Assembly (NCBI GenBank): GCA_934667175.1 | Contig: CAKULN010000009.1 | Span: 15,325 to 79,324 of the forward strand | Length of the DNA: 64,000 nt | Source: an uncultured Bacteroidales bacterium | GTDB lineage: Bacteria > Bacteroidota > Bacteroidia > Bacteroidales > UBA932 | Direction: 5' to 3' | Part shown: piece after piece, positions 27,757 through 36,261 of the stretch | How positions within the stretch are numbered: position 1 is the first letter of the stretch | Layout: every line of letters begins with the position of its first letter | Program-made: the position numbers and the translations under genes | The notes under the pieces: generated by a model | What the model saw: the letters and a program-made list of their open reading frames with translations, nothing else | The model's database searches: none | What the model was told of the DNA's origin: nothing

Positions 27757-28644
27757 ATGAAGTTCTTATTATTTAAAGTGATCGTCGCTCCGGCGCTCAT
27801 GCTGTCGGCTCTGTCCGTTTCGGCACAGGAGAAAAAGATTGAAAAGATACCGGGAGTTCCGCCGACGAAAAGCGAACTTGTCTTCGACTATGACACGGTT
27901 CTGCCGGAGGGCATCGAACTGAAAGGGGCTCCGCAAGGCTTCGCAATTTCAGGGAAGTACGGCTTCTCGCTGAGAAACAGGGGACAATGCCTTGTGTTTG
28001 ACCTTAAGAAGAACAAGTTGGTGAACTCATTCAAGCTGGAGGGCAACACATCTCACTGCAACAGTGCCGGATTCGGGAAGGTGAAATATTCAAAGGATTC
28101 CAAGTTTCCGCTCCTTTACGTTTGCGAATGCACCGGCCAGAGGAGCTGCTATGTGACAGACATAACCACCGAGGGCTCGAAAATCGTCCAGAGGCTTTTC
28201 TACGATTCCGATGAGTTTAAGATTGCGATGGACTGGATCGTGGATGCGGAGAACGGCTTCATCTATGTGTACGGTGGCCGTCATTTCGGTCCTAAATATC
28301 TGAAGAAACTGCCGTTGCCGAAACTTTCCGACTCTGACGAGAACGGTGAGGTGCATTTCACGAAGGATGACGTGCTCCAGACCATCGAGATCGAGGGCCT
28401 GATGATCAGCCAGGGCAGCGTGATCAAAGGCGGGAAGGCCTATCTTCCTGACGGCTGCTCACCTTACGGCAACAAACTGCACATCATTGACCTTGCCACC
28501 GGTCAGAAAGTCTCAGTGGTGGACTTCCAGGATCAGGTCAACGAGCCGGAAGGCCTCGCCTTCAAAGGCAAATGGCTCTACGTCGTGTTCCACAACGTGA
28601 CCGAATCCATCCGCCACACATTGATGTATAGGATGAAAATATAA
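27757..28644 (+). CDS. Secreted beta-propeller-like protein of unknown function
   Basis: The 295-residue protein has a cleavable signal (MKFLLFKVIVAPALMLSALS...AQ) and repeated short strands with glycine turns (GFAISGKYGFSLRNRGQCLV; GFIYVYGGRHFG; NEPEGLAFKGKWLYVVFHN), suggesting a beta propeller. No catalytic motif is recognisable. It closes the second SusCD operon and is followed by a terminator. Of two ATGs 6 nt apart, 27757 is chosen because it gives the better signal peptide and lies in gaatATG context. Confidence 0.7.
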   Translation: MKFLLFKVIVAPALMLSALSVSAQEKKIEKIPGVPPTKSELVFDYDTVLPEGIELKGAPQGFAISGKYGFSLRNRGQCLVFDLKKNKLVNSFKLEGNTSHCNSAGFGKVKYSKDSKFPLLYVCECTGQRSCYVTDITTEGSKIVQRLFYDSDEFKIAMDWIVDAENGFIYVYGGRHFGPKYLKKLPLPKLSDSDENGEVHFTKDDVLQTIEIEGLMISQGSVIKGGKAYLPDGCSPYGNKLHIIDLATGQKVSVVDFQDQVNEPEGLAFKGKWLYVVFHNVTESIRHTLMYRMKI

Positions 28645-28670
28645 TCTGGTTCAAGCTGTTGAATATTCAT

Positions 28671-28713
28671 GGATGGTTGAAAGGAAAACTTTCGGCCATC
28701 CTCTTCCGTTTTT
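28671..28713 (+). terminator. Terminator of the second SusCD operon
   Basis: Stem ggatgg...ccatcc encloses gaaag/ctttc around a gaaaa loop and is followed by tcttccgTTTTT. Placed 27 nt after the propeller-like gene's stop. Confidence 0.8.
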
Positions 28714-28749
28714 ATGGATTCATCCTTTCTCCGTGAGTGTAGGTCTGGA

Positions 28750-28959
28750 CTAGTCGAAAAATCGCTCTATGTGCTCAAGCAGCAGAAAGGCGAAGATCAG
28801 CATCGATGTCTTGAAGTAGTTCTTTCTCATCGCCTTGATCTCGTCTGGAGACAGGTTGACGTTGTCCTTGTTTTTGGTGTAGTCAACGATGAGAACGATA
28901 CCGATGGCAAGAATCACGATGGTAAGGAATATATTCAGAAAGACGAACACTGTTTTCAT
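28750..28959 (-). CDS. Small two-helix membrane protein
   Basis: The 69-residue protein has two predicted transmembrane segments (about 4-26, VFVFLNIFLTIVILAIGIVL; and about 51-63, SMLIFAFLLLEHI) separated by a charged loop (DYTKNKDNVNLSPDEIKAMRKN). A minus-strand TATCTTTG box (28987-28994) lies 28 nt before its start, which supports expression. No family is recognised and no homologue is known to me; the function is unknown. Confidence 0.6.
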   Translation of the reverse strand: MKTVFVFLNIFLTIVILAIGIVLIVDYTKNKDNVNLSPDEIKAMRKNYFKTSMLIFAFLLLEHIERFFD

Positions 28960-28986
28960 TTTCTGAGGACGTTTTGTTTAGCGCTG

Positions 28987-28994
28987 CAAAGATA
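28987..28994 (-). promoter_or_regulatory. Probable -7 box for the small membrane protein
   Basis: The minus strand reads TATCTTTG, an exact TAnnTTTG match upstream of the 69-residue gene. No clear TTTG was found at -33. Confidence 0.45.
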
Positions 28995-29099
28995 TACAAA
29001 TTAATTTGCTTATGACTCTTTTGACTCTGCCGTTGCTCACGAAAAGGACATCAGTTCCCGGAAAAAGATGTATATTAGCGAATATAAAGAACTACTGCT

Positions 29100-29750
29100 A
29101 TGCGGAAACTTTTGATTTGTGTGGTGTGCTCTCTATTGGCTTTGTCGATGAGGGCCGGATTTATCGACGGAATCAGAATCGGCGGATGGGACAGGCCGTT
29201 TGTTGTGACCATTGACAATGAGGATGTCTCGATGTCGGCGACTTCATGCTTTGTGGCAGGCCTTCCCTCTGGCTATCACACGGTAGAGGTGTATGAATCT
29301 CGCTCGACATTCAGTGACAGTGCCTGGAAAGGCAGGCTGATCTACAGCCGAAGGATCTACTACAATGGCATAGGAACCATGGACATTCGTCTTGATGACC
29401 GCACGGACACAGGAGTCATTCGCCCCGGGCATGGGACATCGACATTTGGAAAGAATGTGATGTCCTCCGATGTGTTCGAGGATTTCTTCCAGAGAATGAA
29501 GGACGAGCCGTTCAGCGATGGGAAAAACAGGTTGTTGACGACAGCACTGGCCAGCACCGCCTTCACTTCGGCGCAATGCGAGCGTCTCATAGACCTTTAT
29601 ACATTTGATGACGACAAGGTTGAGTTCCTGAAACTGATCTATCCCAATGTGGTTGACAAAGAGGCGTTTTTCAGAGTCATCGACAAACTGACCTTCCTAA
29701 GCAGCCGTGACAAGATCCGGGATTTCATTCAGGCCTATGACCGAAACTGA
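29100..29750 (+). CDS. Secreted DUF4476 protein
   Basis: The 216-residue protein has a signal peptide (MRKLLICVVCSLLALSMRAG), an N-terminal beta part (about 25-100, with the PSGYHTVEVYE strand), and a C-terminal helical DUF4476 domain (about 120-210: FFQRMKDEPFSDGKNRLL, SAQCERLIDLYTFDDDKVEF). The function of DUF4476 is unknown. It is alone between a divergent small membrane protein gene and the convergent hipA. Confidence 0.8.
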   Translation: MRKLLICVVCSLLALSMRAGFIDGIRIGGWDRPFVVTIDNEDVSMSATSCFVAGLPSGYHTVEVYESRSTFSDSAWKGRLIYSRRIYYNGIGTMDIRLDDRTDTGVIRPGHGTSTFGKNVMSSDVFEDFFQRMKDEPFSDGKNRLLTTALASTAFTSAQCERLIDLYTFDDDKVEFLKLIYPNVVDKEAFFRVIDKLTFLSSRDKIRDFIQAYDRN

Positions 29751-29845
29751 CATAGTGCATTCAGACTGAGAATGAAACCACTGCCCTGGCCGTGGGCCGT
29801 CTGAGGTTATTGTCGATTGGTTAAACGTTGGAATAAGTTGAGTGA

Positions 29846-31126
29846 TCATGGCTTCAGAAGCAGGTTGGGCTTGATGGTGTCGATCATATTTTGTGGCACG
29901 TCGCATTCTTTGGCGATTCCTGCCCATCTTGAAGTGGCTTCGCAGACTTGATCTATTATTTCGCCGGCGTTCCTGATGTTGTTCAAGGCGGCACATTCCA
30001 ACATGTCTTTTCTGGTTATATTGTCGAATTTCCCGTTGGCAGACATTTGGTGTGTGGCGGTCCAAAGCCCGGACGGATTGTAGGCATACCCCATGTCGTA
30101 AGCCGGTGAGAGCCTCCAGATGCCGCTTTCGTCCATCAGAAAAGAAATATTCTTTGTGTGGTCATCCTGATTCCTTACCACTACATTGAACACCATCCGG
30201 CGGAACATTTCCTGCGCTTGTGAATATGGAAGCCTGAGACGTCGCATCACGGTGAACGCCTGCTCGTATGAATATCCTCTCCGAAGACGGAAATCGTAGT
30301 GAGCAATGCCGCACAAAGTCTGCATGTGTATCTTCCGGACGTTGTCCCTGTCGAATCTCTTGGTGAGGAAATGTGCCCTGCCGTTCTCCTCGATCAACGA
30401 GCACTCTGACATTTCTATTCCACATTCCCTGACCAATCTATAAAAGGAATATTCCAGCCTTCCTAAGTTCTCCGTCTGTCTGAATCCGGCTTCTGAAGAC
30501 ACTCCGTCCAATTTGATGAGGTAATAATCAAATCCTTTTGGTGCGTCAACCTGTCCTGACCGTACTTCACCGGTGTCTTTGTTGTAGGCTATGACTGCTT
30601 TGGCTCTCTGCCCTCCGGCTGAAGTCCCGAGTCGCAGTATCTCCGCAATGGCCGCCTTTTTGTCTTGGTTCAGATTCGCACCGAACGTCTGTTTTTTAGA
30701 TAGAGCTTCTTTTGCGATTTCGACCAATGAGTCAATCTCAAAACGAATTCCTGGACTCGCCACAGGGTTTGTGGCCGGCTCGAACTCCAGAGCTCCCATA
30801 CATCTTTTCCCAAGATAACACAATGTCTCCACCGGGTTTCCGGAAGTCCTTCCTGTCAGATTCAGCCATCTGTCAAACAAAGCGCGTCCATAGGTGTCCG
30901 GAAGAGAATCGGCCAGCATTCCCGGCAGACCATTGAATGTCTCCCAATCCAGACCACCGAATGAATATACACGACCTTGCCTTACCGGCATCATGAGGGG
31001 AGAGGGCTCGATGTTTTTACTGACAAAGTTGTCATCGTACTCAAACAGAGCCACATCACGCCTGTTGTCCCAGCGGAAAGTTCCGACATTCAGTCCGAAC
31101 ATACTGACTTTTGCGACATCTACCAT
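29846..31126 (-). CDS. hipA: HipA-type serine/threonine kinase toxin
   Basis: The 426-residue protein matches HipA kinases: an N-terminal Couple_hipA domain (about 1-105: VGTFRWDNRRDVALFEYDD...PVRQGRVYSFGGL), the LIKLDGVSSE segment near 200 for nucleotide binding, and the catalytic NQDDHTKNISF motif near 320. Known HipA proteins phosphorylate aminoacyl-tRNA synthetases such as GltX and induce dormancy. A gltX gene lies 25 kb away in this window, but no link is implied. It overlaps hipB by 7 nt. Confidence 0.93.
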   Translation of the reverse strand: MVDVAKVSMFGLNVGTFRWDNRRDVALFEYDDNFVSKNIEPSPLMMPVRQGRVYSFGGLDWETFNGLPGMLADSLPDTYGRALFDRWLNLTGRTSGNPVETLCYLGKRCMGALEFEPATNPVASPGIRFEIDSLVEIAKEALSKKQTFGANLNQDKKAAIAEILRLGTSAGGQRAKAVIAYNKDTGEVRSGQVDAPKGFDYYLIKLDGVSSEAGFRQTENLGRLEYSFYRLVRECGIEMSECSLIEENGRAHFLTKRFDRDNVRKIHMQTLCGIAHYDFRLRRGYSYEQAFTVMRRLRLPYSQAQEMFRRMVFNVVVRNQDDHTKNISFLMDESGIWRLSPAYDMGYAYNPSGLWTATHQMSANGKFDNITRKDMLECAALNNIRNAGEIIDQVCEATSRWAGIAKECDVPQNMIDTIKPNLLLKP

Positions 31127-31464
31127 TCTGATTCCTCCTTTTCGGTTTTGGGTTTGCCGGCCGCGCGTTTCCTTGAGTTCTTTTTCCCGGTGTTGACTAA
31201 TTCATAATAATCGTTAGGGCTTAGTTGTTCCTCCGCGATGAGGTTTTGGAAGGTGTCAAGCTTGCCTAAAACTCTCATGACACGTAATAACGATTCGAAA
31301 GAGCCAATCTCACCGCTCTCTATCTTTTTTATTGAGGACAACGAGATGTCCGCTTCCTCAGAAAGGTTTTTCTGCGTTATGTTCTGCTTCAACCTTACAG
31401 ACTTGAGCTTTTCTCCGATGCGTTTTTGCATCTGTGTGTCTGATAAACTGTAGATGTCTTCCAT
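31120..31464 (-). CDS. hipB: HipB-type helix-turn-helix antitoxin
   Basis: The 114-residue protein has an XRE-family helix-turn-helix at about 15-72 (IGEKLKSVRLKQNITQKNLS...SLSSIKKIESGEIGSF) and a lysine-rich tail (GKKNSRKRAAGKPKTEKEE). It precedes and overlaps hipA, the usual antitoxin-toxin order. A 20-bp inverted repeat straddles its promoter, consistent with autorepression. Confidence 0.92.
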   Translation of the reverse strand: MEDIYSLSDTQMQKRIGEKLKSVRLKQNITQKNLSEEADISLSSIKKIESGEIGSFESLLRVMRVLGKLDTFQNLIAEEQLSPNDYYELVNTGKKNSRKRAAGKPKTEKEESEW

Positions 31465-31470
31465 AACGGT

Positions 31471-31521
31471 TTAATATTAAACTATTATTGGGCAAATATA
31501 GCAATAATAGTTTAAGATTAA
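31471..31521 (-). promoter_or_regulatory. hipBA operator enclosing the promoter -7 box
   Basis: Arms at 31471-31490 and 31502-31521 match at 19 of 20 positions as an inverted repeat (core aaactattattg/caataatagttt). The spacer holds a minus-strand TATATTTG box (31493-31500), an exact TAnnTTTG match. Binding of a HipB dimer to the arms would cover the promoter. The left arm contains its own small palindrome ttaatattaa. Confidence 0.8.
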
Positions 31522-31613
31522 GCTGTAATTCTTTTCTTGTTTCGTCAAGTATTGATTGGCGATACAGTAATTGCCCAGAATTGCTTATATTCGTACATTA
31601 AATGGAATTGATT

Positions 31614-32906
31614 ATGAGAAAGTTTTTTATCGTGGTGTCAGTGGTTTTGGCTGCCGTGGTGCCTGTGAACGCGCAGACGGGGGCGTGGACGGGCAAGTTG
31701 AAGGTTTCGGGCGTTGAGTTGGCGCTCATATTCAACATTGGGGAAGAGTCTGCCACGCTTGATGTGCCGGATCCGGGCGCCAAGGAGATTCCGGTCGAGG
31801 TGTCGAGGGATGCTGTTGGTGGCATAACGCTGAATGTTCCGGTGATCAACGCCTCGTTCAAGGGGCTTTGGGCCGGGAAGATGATCGCGGGGACTTTCAC
31901 ACAGCACGGAATGTCGTTCCCGATGACGCTTACACCGGGCGCGCCGGTCATCAGACGGCCGCAGACTCCGGTCGGACCTTTCCCTTACACTACCGAAGAG
32001 GTTTCGTTCACGAACGGTGACGCTGTCCTGAAAGGGACGCTGACGCTTCCCGAGAAGTGTGACAGGAATACTCCGGTGCTGATCATGGTGACAGGCAGTG
32101 GTCTCCAGAACCGTGATGAGGAGATGTTCGGACACAAGCCGTTCGCTGTCATCGCTGATGCTTTTGCGAGAGCTGGGATAGCCACGTTGAGGTACGATGA
32201 CAGAGGTTTCGGGGAGTCAACCGGAGATGTTGTCTTTTGCACCACCGAGGATCTGAAGAATGACGCGTTGTCGGGAATCAAATTATTAAAAGGTCGCTTT
32301 GATCGTGTGGGAGTCCTTGGACATAGCGAGGGCGGCACCATCGCTTTGATGCTTGCCGGTGAGAAACAAGTTGATTTTGCCATAAGTCTGGCCGGGATGA
32401 TTGTCTCGGGAGCCGAGACGTTGCTGGAGCAGAACAGGCATGCGTTAAAGGCCGCCGGTATGCCCGAATCTGAGGTTGATGCCTACTGTCGGCTTCTGTC
32501 CGACACCTTCGAGGCAGTCAAGACAAAATCACCGTTGCCTTCCGTGGACAATTATGACCTTTCTGAGGCCTTGCGACAAAACTATGCTCAGGTGCTGAAC
32601 CAACTCCAGTCTCCTTACATGAAGTATTTCATCGGTCTTGACATGTCCGGTAGTCTTGCCGGAATCACTTGCCCTGTGATGGCTTTGAACGGCACGAAAG
32701 ACACTCAGGTTCAGTGCGAAAGAAATCTGGATGTCTTGAGGTCCGGTCTCCCGTCAGGAGATAAAAACCTCATCAAGGCCGAAACCGGATTGAACCACCT
32801 CTTCCAGCACTGTACAACCGGGGCGTTCTCTGAATATAAAGAAATAGAGGAAACCATCTCCCCGGAAGTCCTCTCCGAGATGATCACCTGGATTAAGGCT
32901 CTGTAA
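31614..32906 (+). CDS. Secreted alpha/beta hydrolase
   Basis: The 430-residue protein has a signal peptide (MRKFFIVVSVVLAAVVPVNAQ), an N-terminal beta domain (about 25-115) often found before this hydrolase type, and an alpha/beta hydrolase fold with PVLIMVTGSGLQNRDEE, LRYDDRGFGES and the nucleophile elbow GHSEGG. Late residues KDTQVQ and GLNHLFQ supply the likely catalytic Asp and His. It is probably a periplasmic esterase or peptidase; the substrate is unknown. It has no closely spaced operon neighbours. Confidence 0.88.
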   Translation: MRKFFIVVSVVLAAVVPVNAQTGAWTGKLKVSGVELALIFNIGEESATLDVPDPGAKEIPVEVSRDAVGGITLNVPVINASFKGLWAGKMIAGTFTQHGMSFPMTLTPGAPVIRRPQTPVGPFPYTTEEVSFTNGDAVLKGTLTLPEKCDRNTPVLIMVTGSGLQNRDEEMFGHKPFAVIADAFARAGIATLRYDDRGFGESTGDVVFCTTEDLKNDALSGIKLLKGRFDRVGVLGHSEGGTIALMLAGEKQVDFAISLAGMIVSGAETLLEQNRHALKAAGMPESEVDAYCRLLSDTFEAVKTKSPLPSVDNYDLSEALRQNYAQVLNQLQSPYMKYFIGLDMSGSLAGITCPVMALNGTKDTQVQCERNLDVLRSGLPSGDKNLIKAETGLNHLFQHCTTGAFSEYKEIEETISPEVLSEMITWIKAL

Positions 32907-33002
32907 TTCCTCGTGCGTCAGGGCCAAAGTTCTGCGCACGAAGCCAATGAATAAGCCTCTCTCGTGAGTGAAAAGGCCAGTTCCACGCACAGAAAAAATT
33001 AT

Positions 33003-33010
33003 TACCTTTG
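33003..33010 (+). promoter_or_regulatory. Probable -7 box for the M13 peptidase gene
   Basis: TACCTTTG matches TAnnTTTG, 33 nt before the start codon. The leader between them contains the 12-nt palindrome tgaatatattca and then ggaatATG, the start. Confidence 0.5.
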
Positions 33011-33043
33011 TAGTTTGAAGTTGAATGAATATATTCATGGAAT

Positions 33044-35062
33044 ATGAAAAAAAGTTTTGTGATCATGGCTTCAGCGCTTGCGATGGCGGCCTGTAGCCCT
33101 AAACAGCAGGTTGAGAAGGTTCCGGCCATTGATCTAGCGAACCTTGACACGACCGTCTCACCGGTGGTGGATTTCTACCAGTATTCCACCGGCGGATGGC
33201 AGAAGAACAACCCTTTGAAGCCTGAATATGCCCGTTTCGGCTCCTTTGATCAGCTGAGGGAGAACAACGTCAAGAGACTCAATGACTTGTTTGCCGAGAT
33301 GGGGACGTTGAAGACGGAAAAGGGGACGGTCGAGCAGAAGATCTCCGACCTTTACAAGCAGGGTCTCGACTCCACAAGGCTGAACGCCGAGGGTGCGGCT
33401 CCATTGAAGAGATATGTCGATGAGATCTACGCCGCGGCGGACAAGGAGGCCCTTGTGAAGATCATCGCAGGGCTGCACAATGTATCCGAGAGCTCATTCT
33501 TCGGGGCTTACGTGATGTCAGACCTGGCCGACAGCGACAACCAGATCCTTTACCTTGGACAGGGCGGACTCGGAATCGGTGACCGTGACTATTATGTCGA
33601 GGCTGAGAATGCGGCGATCAAGGAAGGCTACCGTAACTTCCTCGCCAAGGTGTTCACACTGACTGGAATTGCCGAGCCGGAGAAAGCGGCAGCCAACGCC
33701 CTCGCGGTTGAGGACGTTCTCGCAGTGAACTCTTGGACCAGCGTTCAGGAAAGGGATATCCAGGCTCAGTACAACCCTTGCGGCACCGAGGAACTTGTAA
33801 AGAACTATCCGGGCTTCGACTGGAAACTCTACTTCGGGACCAGAGGAATCGCCGACCAACAGAAGCTTATTGTCGCCGAGCCGTCTTTCTTCAAGGCTTT
33901 CTGTGAATATTTCGGCGGAGCGGACCTCGCTGTCCTGAAGGACTATGTGGCCGGGCAACTGATCCAGGGCGCCACCGGATCCCTAAGCGACGACTTCTAC
34001 ACCGCGTCATTCGACTTCTTCAGCACCCAGATGTCAGGCATCAAGGAGCAGAAGCCTCGTTGGAAGAGGGCGATGCAGGTTCCGAACAGCATCCTCGGTG
34101 AGGCTGTCGGAAAGATGTACGTGGCGAAATACTTCCCGGAGTCCTCGAAGACAAAGATGCTTGATCTTGTGGAGAACCTCAAGAAGGCATTCAGCCAGCA
34201 CATCGACGAACTGGATTGGATGAGCGACTCCACCAAGGCCAAGGCCCACGAGAAACTGGACAACTTCACTGTGAAGATCGGCTATCCTGACAAGTGGAAG
34301 GATTACTCTACACTTGACATCGATCCAGGGAAGAGCTACTACGAGAATCTTCGCGCCGCAGGAGCATGGTACGTGGCGGACAATATGTCCAAGCTCGGCC
34401 AGCCGACCGACAGGACAGAGTGGGGGATGTCTCCTCAGACGGTCAACGCCTACTACAATCCTACGACCAACGAGATCTGCTTCCCTGCTGCCATCCTTCA
34501 GCCTCCGTTCTTCAACGCCGACGCCGACGATGCAGTCAACTACGGTGGTATCGGAGTCGTGATCGGACACGAGATGTCTCACGGATTCGACGACCAGGGC
34601 CGTCTCTTCGACAAGGACGGGAATATGGCTGATTGGTGGACAGCCGAGGATGCCGAGAAGTTCAACGCCAAGGCCCAGGTGCTTGTCGCTCAGTTTGACG
34701 CAGTTGAGGTTGTGCCAGGCGTCCATGCCAACGGCCAGCTCTCCCTCGGTGAGAACATCGGTGACCATGGCGGACTCAGCATCTCGTTCACTGCGATGCA
34801 GAACGCCAACGCCGGCAAGAACATCGGCCTTATCGACGGATTCACTCCGGAGCAGAGGTTCTATCTCTCCTACGGCGCCATCTGGGCTCAGAACATCACG
34901 GACGAGGAAAAGGCCCGTCTGACCAAGCTTGATGTCCACTCTCTCGCGGTGAACCGTGTGAACGTTTCCTTGAGGAACTTCCAGACGTTCTTTGACGCTT
35001 TCGGAATCAAGGAAGGCGATCCGATGTGGCGTCCTGAGAGTGAAAGGGTACATATCTGGTAA
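33044..35062 (+). CDS. M13 family zinc metallopeptidase (PepO/neprilysin-like) lipoprotein
   Basis: The 672-residue lipoprotein (Cys17 in ALAMAAC) has an M13 N-terminal helical domain (about 35-420) and a catalytic domain with VVIGHEMSHGFDDQG (H509-H513 as HExxH), the third ligand Glu near 570 in GENIGDHGG, and the substrate-binding NAYYNPTTNEICFPAAILQP. The ending MWRPESERVHIW is typical; many members end in a tryptophan. Its activity would be cleavage of oligopeptides at the cell envelope. Confidence 0.95.
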   Translation: MKKSFVIMASALAMAACSPKQQVEKVPAIDLANLDTTVSPVVDFYQYSTGGWQKNNPLKPEYARFGSFDQLRENNVKRLNDLFAEMGTLKTEKGTVEQKISDLYKQGLDSTRLNAEGAAPLKRYVDEIYAAADKEALVKIIAGLHNVSESSFFGAYVMSDLADSDNQILYLGQGGLGIGDRDYYVEAENAAIKEGYRNFLAKVFTLTGIAEPEKAAANALAVEDVLAVNSWTSVQERDIQAQYNPCGTEELVKNYPGFDWKLYFGTRGIADQQKLIVAEPSFFKAFCEYFGGADLAVLKDYVAGQLIQGATGSLSDDFYTASFDFFSTQMSGIKEQKPRWKRAMQVPNSILGEAVGKMYVAKYFPESSKTKMLDLVENLKKAFSQHIDELDWMSDSTKAKAHEKLDNFTVKIGYPDKWKDYSTLDIDPGKSYYENLRAAGAWYVADNMSKLGQPTDRTEWGMSPQTVNAYYNPTTNEICFPAAILQPPFFNADADDAVNYGGIGVVIGHEMSHGFDDQGRLFDKDGNMADWWTAEDAEKFNAKAQVLVAQFDAVEVVPGVHANGQLSLGENIGDHGGLSISFTAMQNANAGKNIGLIDGFTPEQRFYLSYGAIWAQNITDEEKARLTKLDVHSLAVNRVNVSLRNFQTFFDAFGIKEGDPMWRPESERVHIW

Positions 35063-35085
35063 TATATTCATAAAGGAATAATTTT

Positions 35086-36261
35086 TTGGACGCGTCAAGG
35101 TTCATAGCCGGACGCCTCCGTTTCGGAGGAAGGATAGCGATGGTCTCCATCGCTGTCTCTTTCCTCATCATGATTGTCTCCGTCTCCGTCTCGTCGGGAT
35201 TCAGGAATGAGATCAGGGACGGCATTTCAGACCTTACGGGTGATGTTCAGTTGATGCCTATGGACATGAACTACATCAGCGAGTCGTCTCCGATTTCGGT
35301 CAATCAGAGTTTCATGCCTGACATCGAGGCGATTCCTGAGGTGAAGAGTGTCACTCCGGCTGTCTATCGGGCTGGGATTGTCAAGAAGGGGGAGAGCATT
35401 CACGGAGTGTTGTTCAAAGGAATCCCTCGGGAGGGATCCGAGACCGACACGATCAAACTTGGGGTCTCGATTCCGGTCAGGCTTTCGCAGATGCTTGGTC
35501 TGGGAGCGGGGGACAGGCTTTTGACGTACTTCGTCGGAGAAAAGGTCAAGGTCCGTAACTTCAACATTACCAGTGTCTATGAGGGTGTCATGGACGGAAC
35601 GGACAACATCCTTGTGCTTGCCGACATCGCTGATCTCCAACGGCTTGACGGATGGGCTTCCGATGAGGCCTCTGTCCTTGAGCTGACTCTGGCCTCGGGA
35701 GCCAAGACTGATGCCGGAATGCGGGCTGTGACTGACGAGGTCGGACACATCGCCTTGGACAAGGCCGGAGAGGATGATGACACTTTGATCGCGACCTCGG
35801 TGATCAGCCGCTATCCGCAGATTTTCGACTGGCTGAACCTCATAGACTTCAACGTGCTTTTCATCCTCGTCCTGATGACGATCGTGGCTGGGTTCAACAT
35901 GATTTCAGGTCTGCTGATCATGTTGTTCCGGAACATTTCCACGATCGGAACCCTCAAATCTTTGGGAATGACCGACGGTGCCATCGCCAAGGTTTTTCTG
36001 CGTGTCGCTTCAGGGATTGTCTTCCGGGGAATGTTGATCGGCAACGGTGTGGCTCTGGTCCTTTGCGGAATCCAGAAATGGACCCATGTCATAAAACTCA
36101 ACCCGGAGAACTACTTCGTGCCTTTTGTCCCGGTACGCCTTAACCTATCTGCGGTGCTTGCCGCCGATGTTGTCTCCTGGATTGTCATCATGCTTCTCCT
36201 CCTGATTCCTTGCCTGTTCATCTCCAAGGTCGATCCGGCCCAGACTGTCAGGGCTCAGTAG
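35086..36261 (+). CDS. LolC/E- or FtsX-type ABC transporter permease
   Basis: The 391-residue protein has one N-terminal membrane segment (about 18-38, MVSIAVSFLIMIVSVSVSSG), a periplasmic MacB-like domain (about 45-240), and three C-terminal segments (about 255-285, 305-330, 350-380). It resembles lipoprotein-releasing permeases. The start is TTG at 35086: an in-frame stop lies at 35071-35073 and no ATG precedes the first helix. No ATPase subunit gene is adjacent. The 3' end overlaps the convergent lytic transglycosylase gene by 117 nt. Confidence 0.85.
   Translation: MDASRFIAGRLRFGGRIAMVSIAVSFLIMIVSVSVSSGFRNEIRDGISDLTGDVQLMPMDMNYISESSPISVNQSFMPDIEAIPEVKSVTPAVYRAGIVKKGESIHGVLFKGIPREGSETDTIKLGVSIPVRLSQMLGLGAGDRLLTYFVGEKVKVRNFNITSVYEGVMDGTDNILVLADIADLQRLDGWASDEASVLELTLASGAKTDAGMRAVTDEVGHIALDKAGEDDDTLIATSVISRYPQIFDWLNLIDFNVLFILVLMTIVAGFNMISGLLIMLFRNISTIGTLKSLGMTDGAIAKVFLRVASGIVFRGMLIGNGVALVLCGIQKWTHVIKLNPENYFVPFVPVRLNLSAVLAADVVSWIVIMLLLLIPCLFISKVDPAQTVRAQ

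Noticed and set aside
32911..32941. Inverted repeat tcgtgcg/cgcacga after the hydrolase gene as terminator
   Set aside because: Only 7 bp with a long unpaired loop and no T-run; not strong enough to list.
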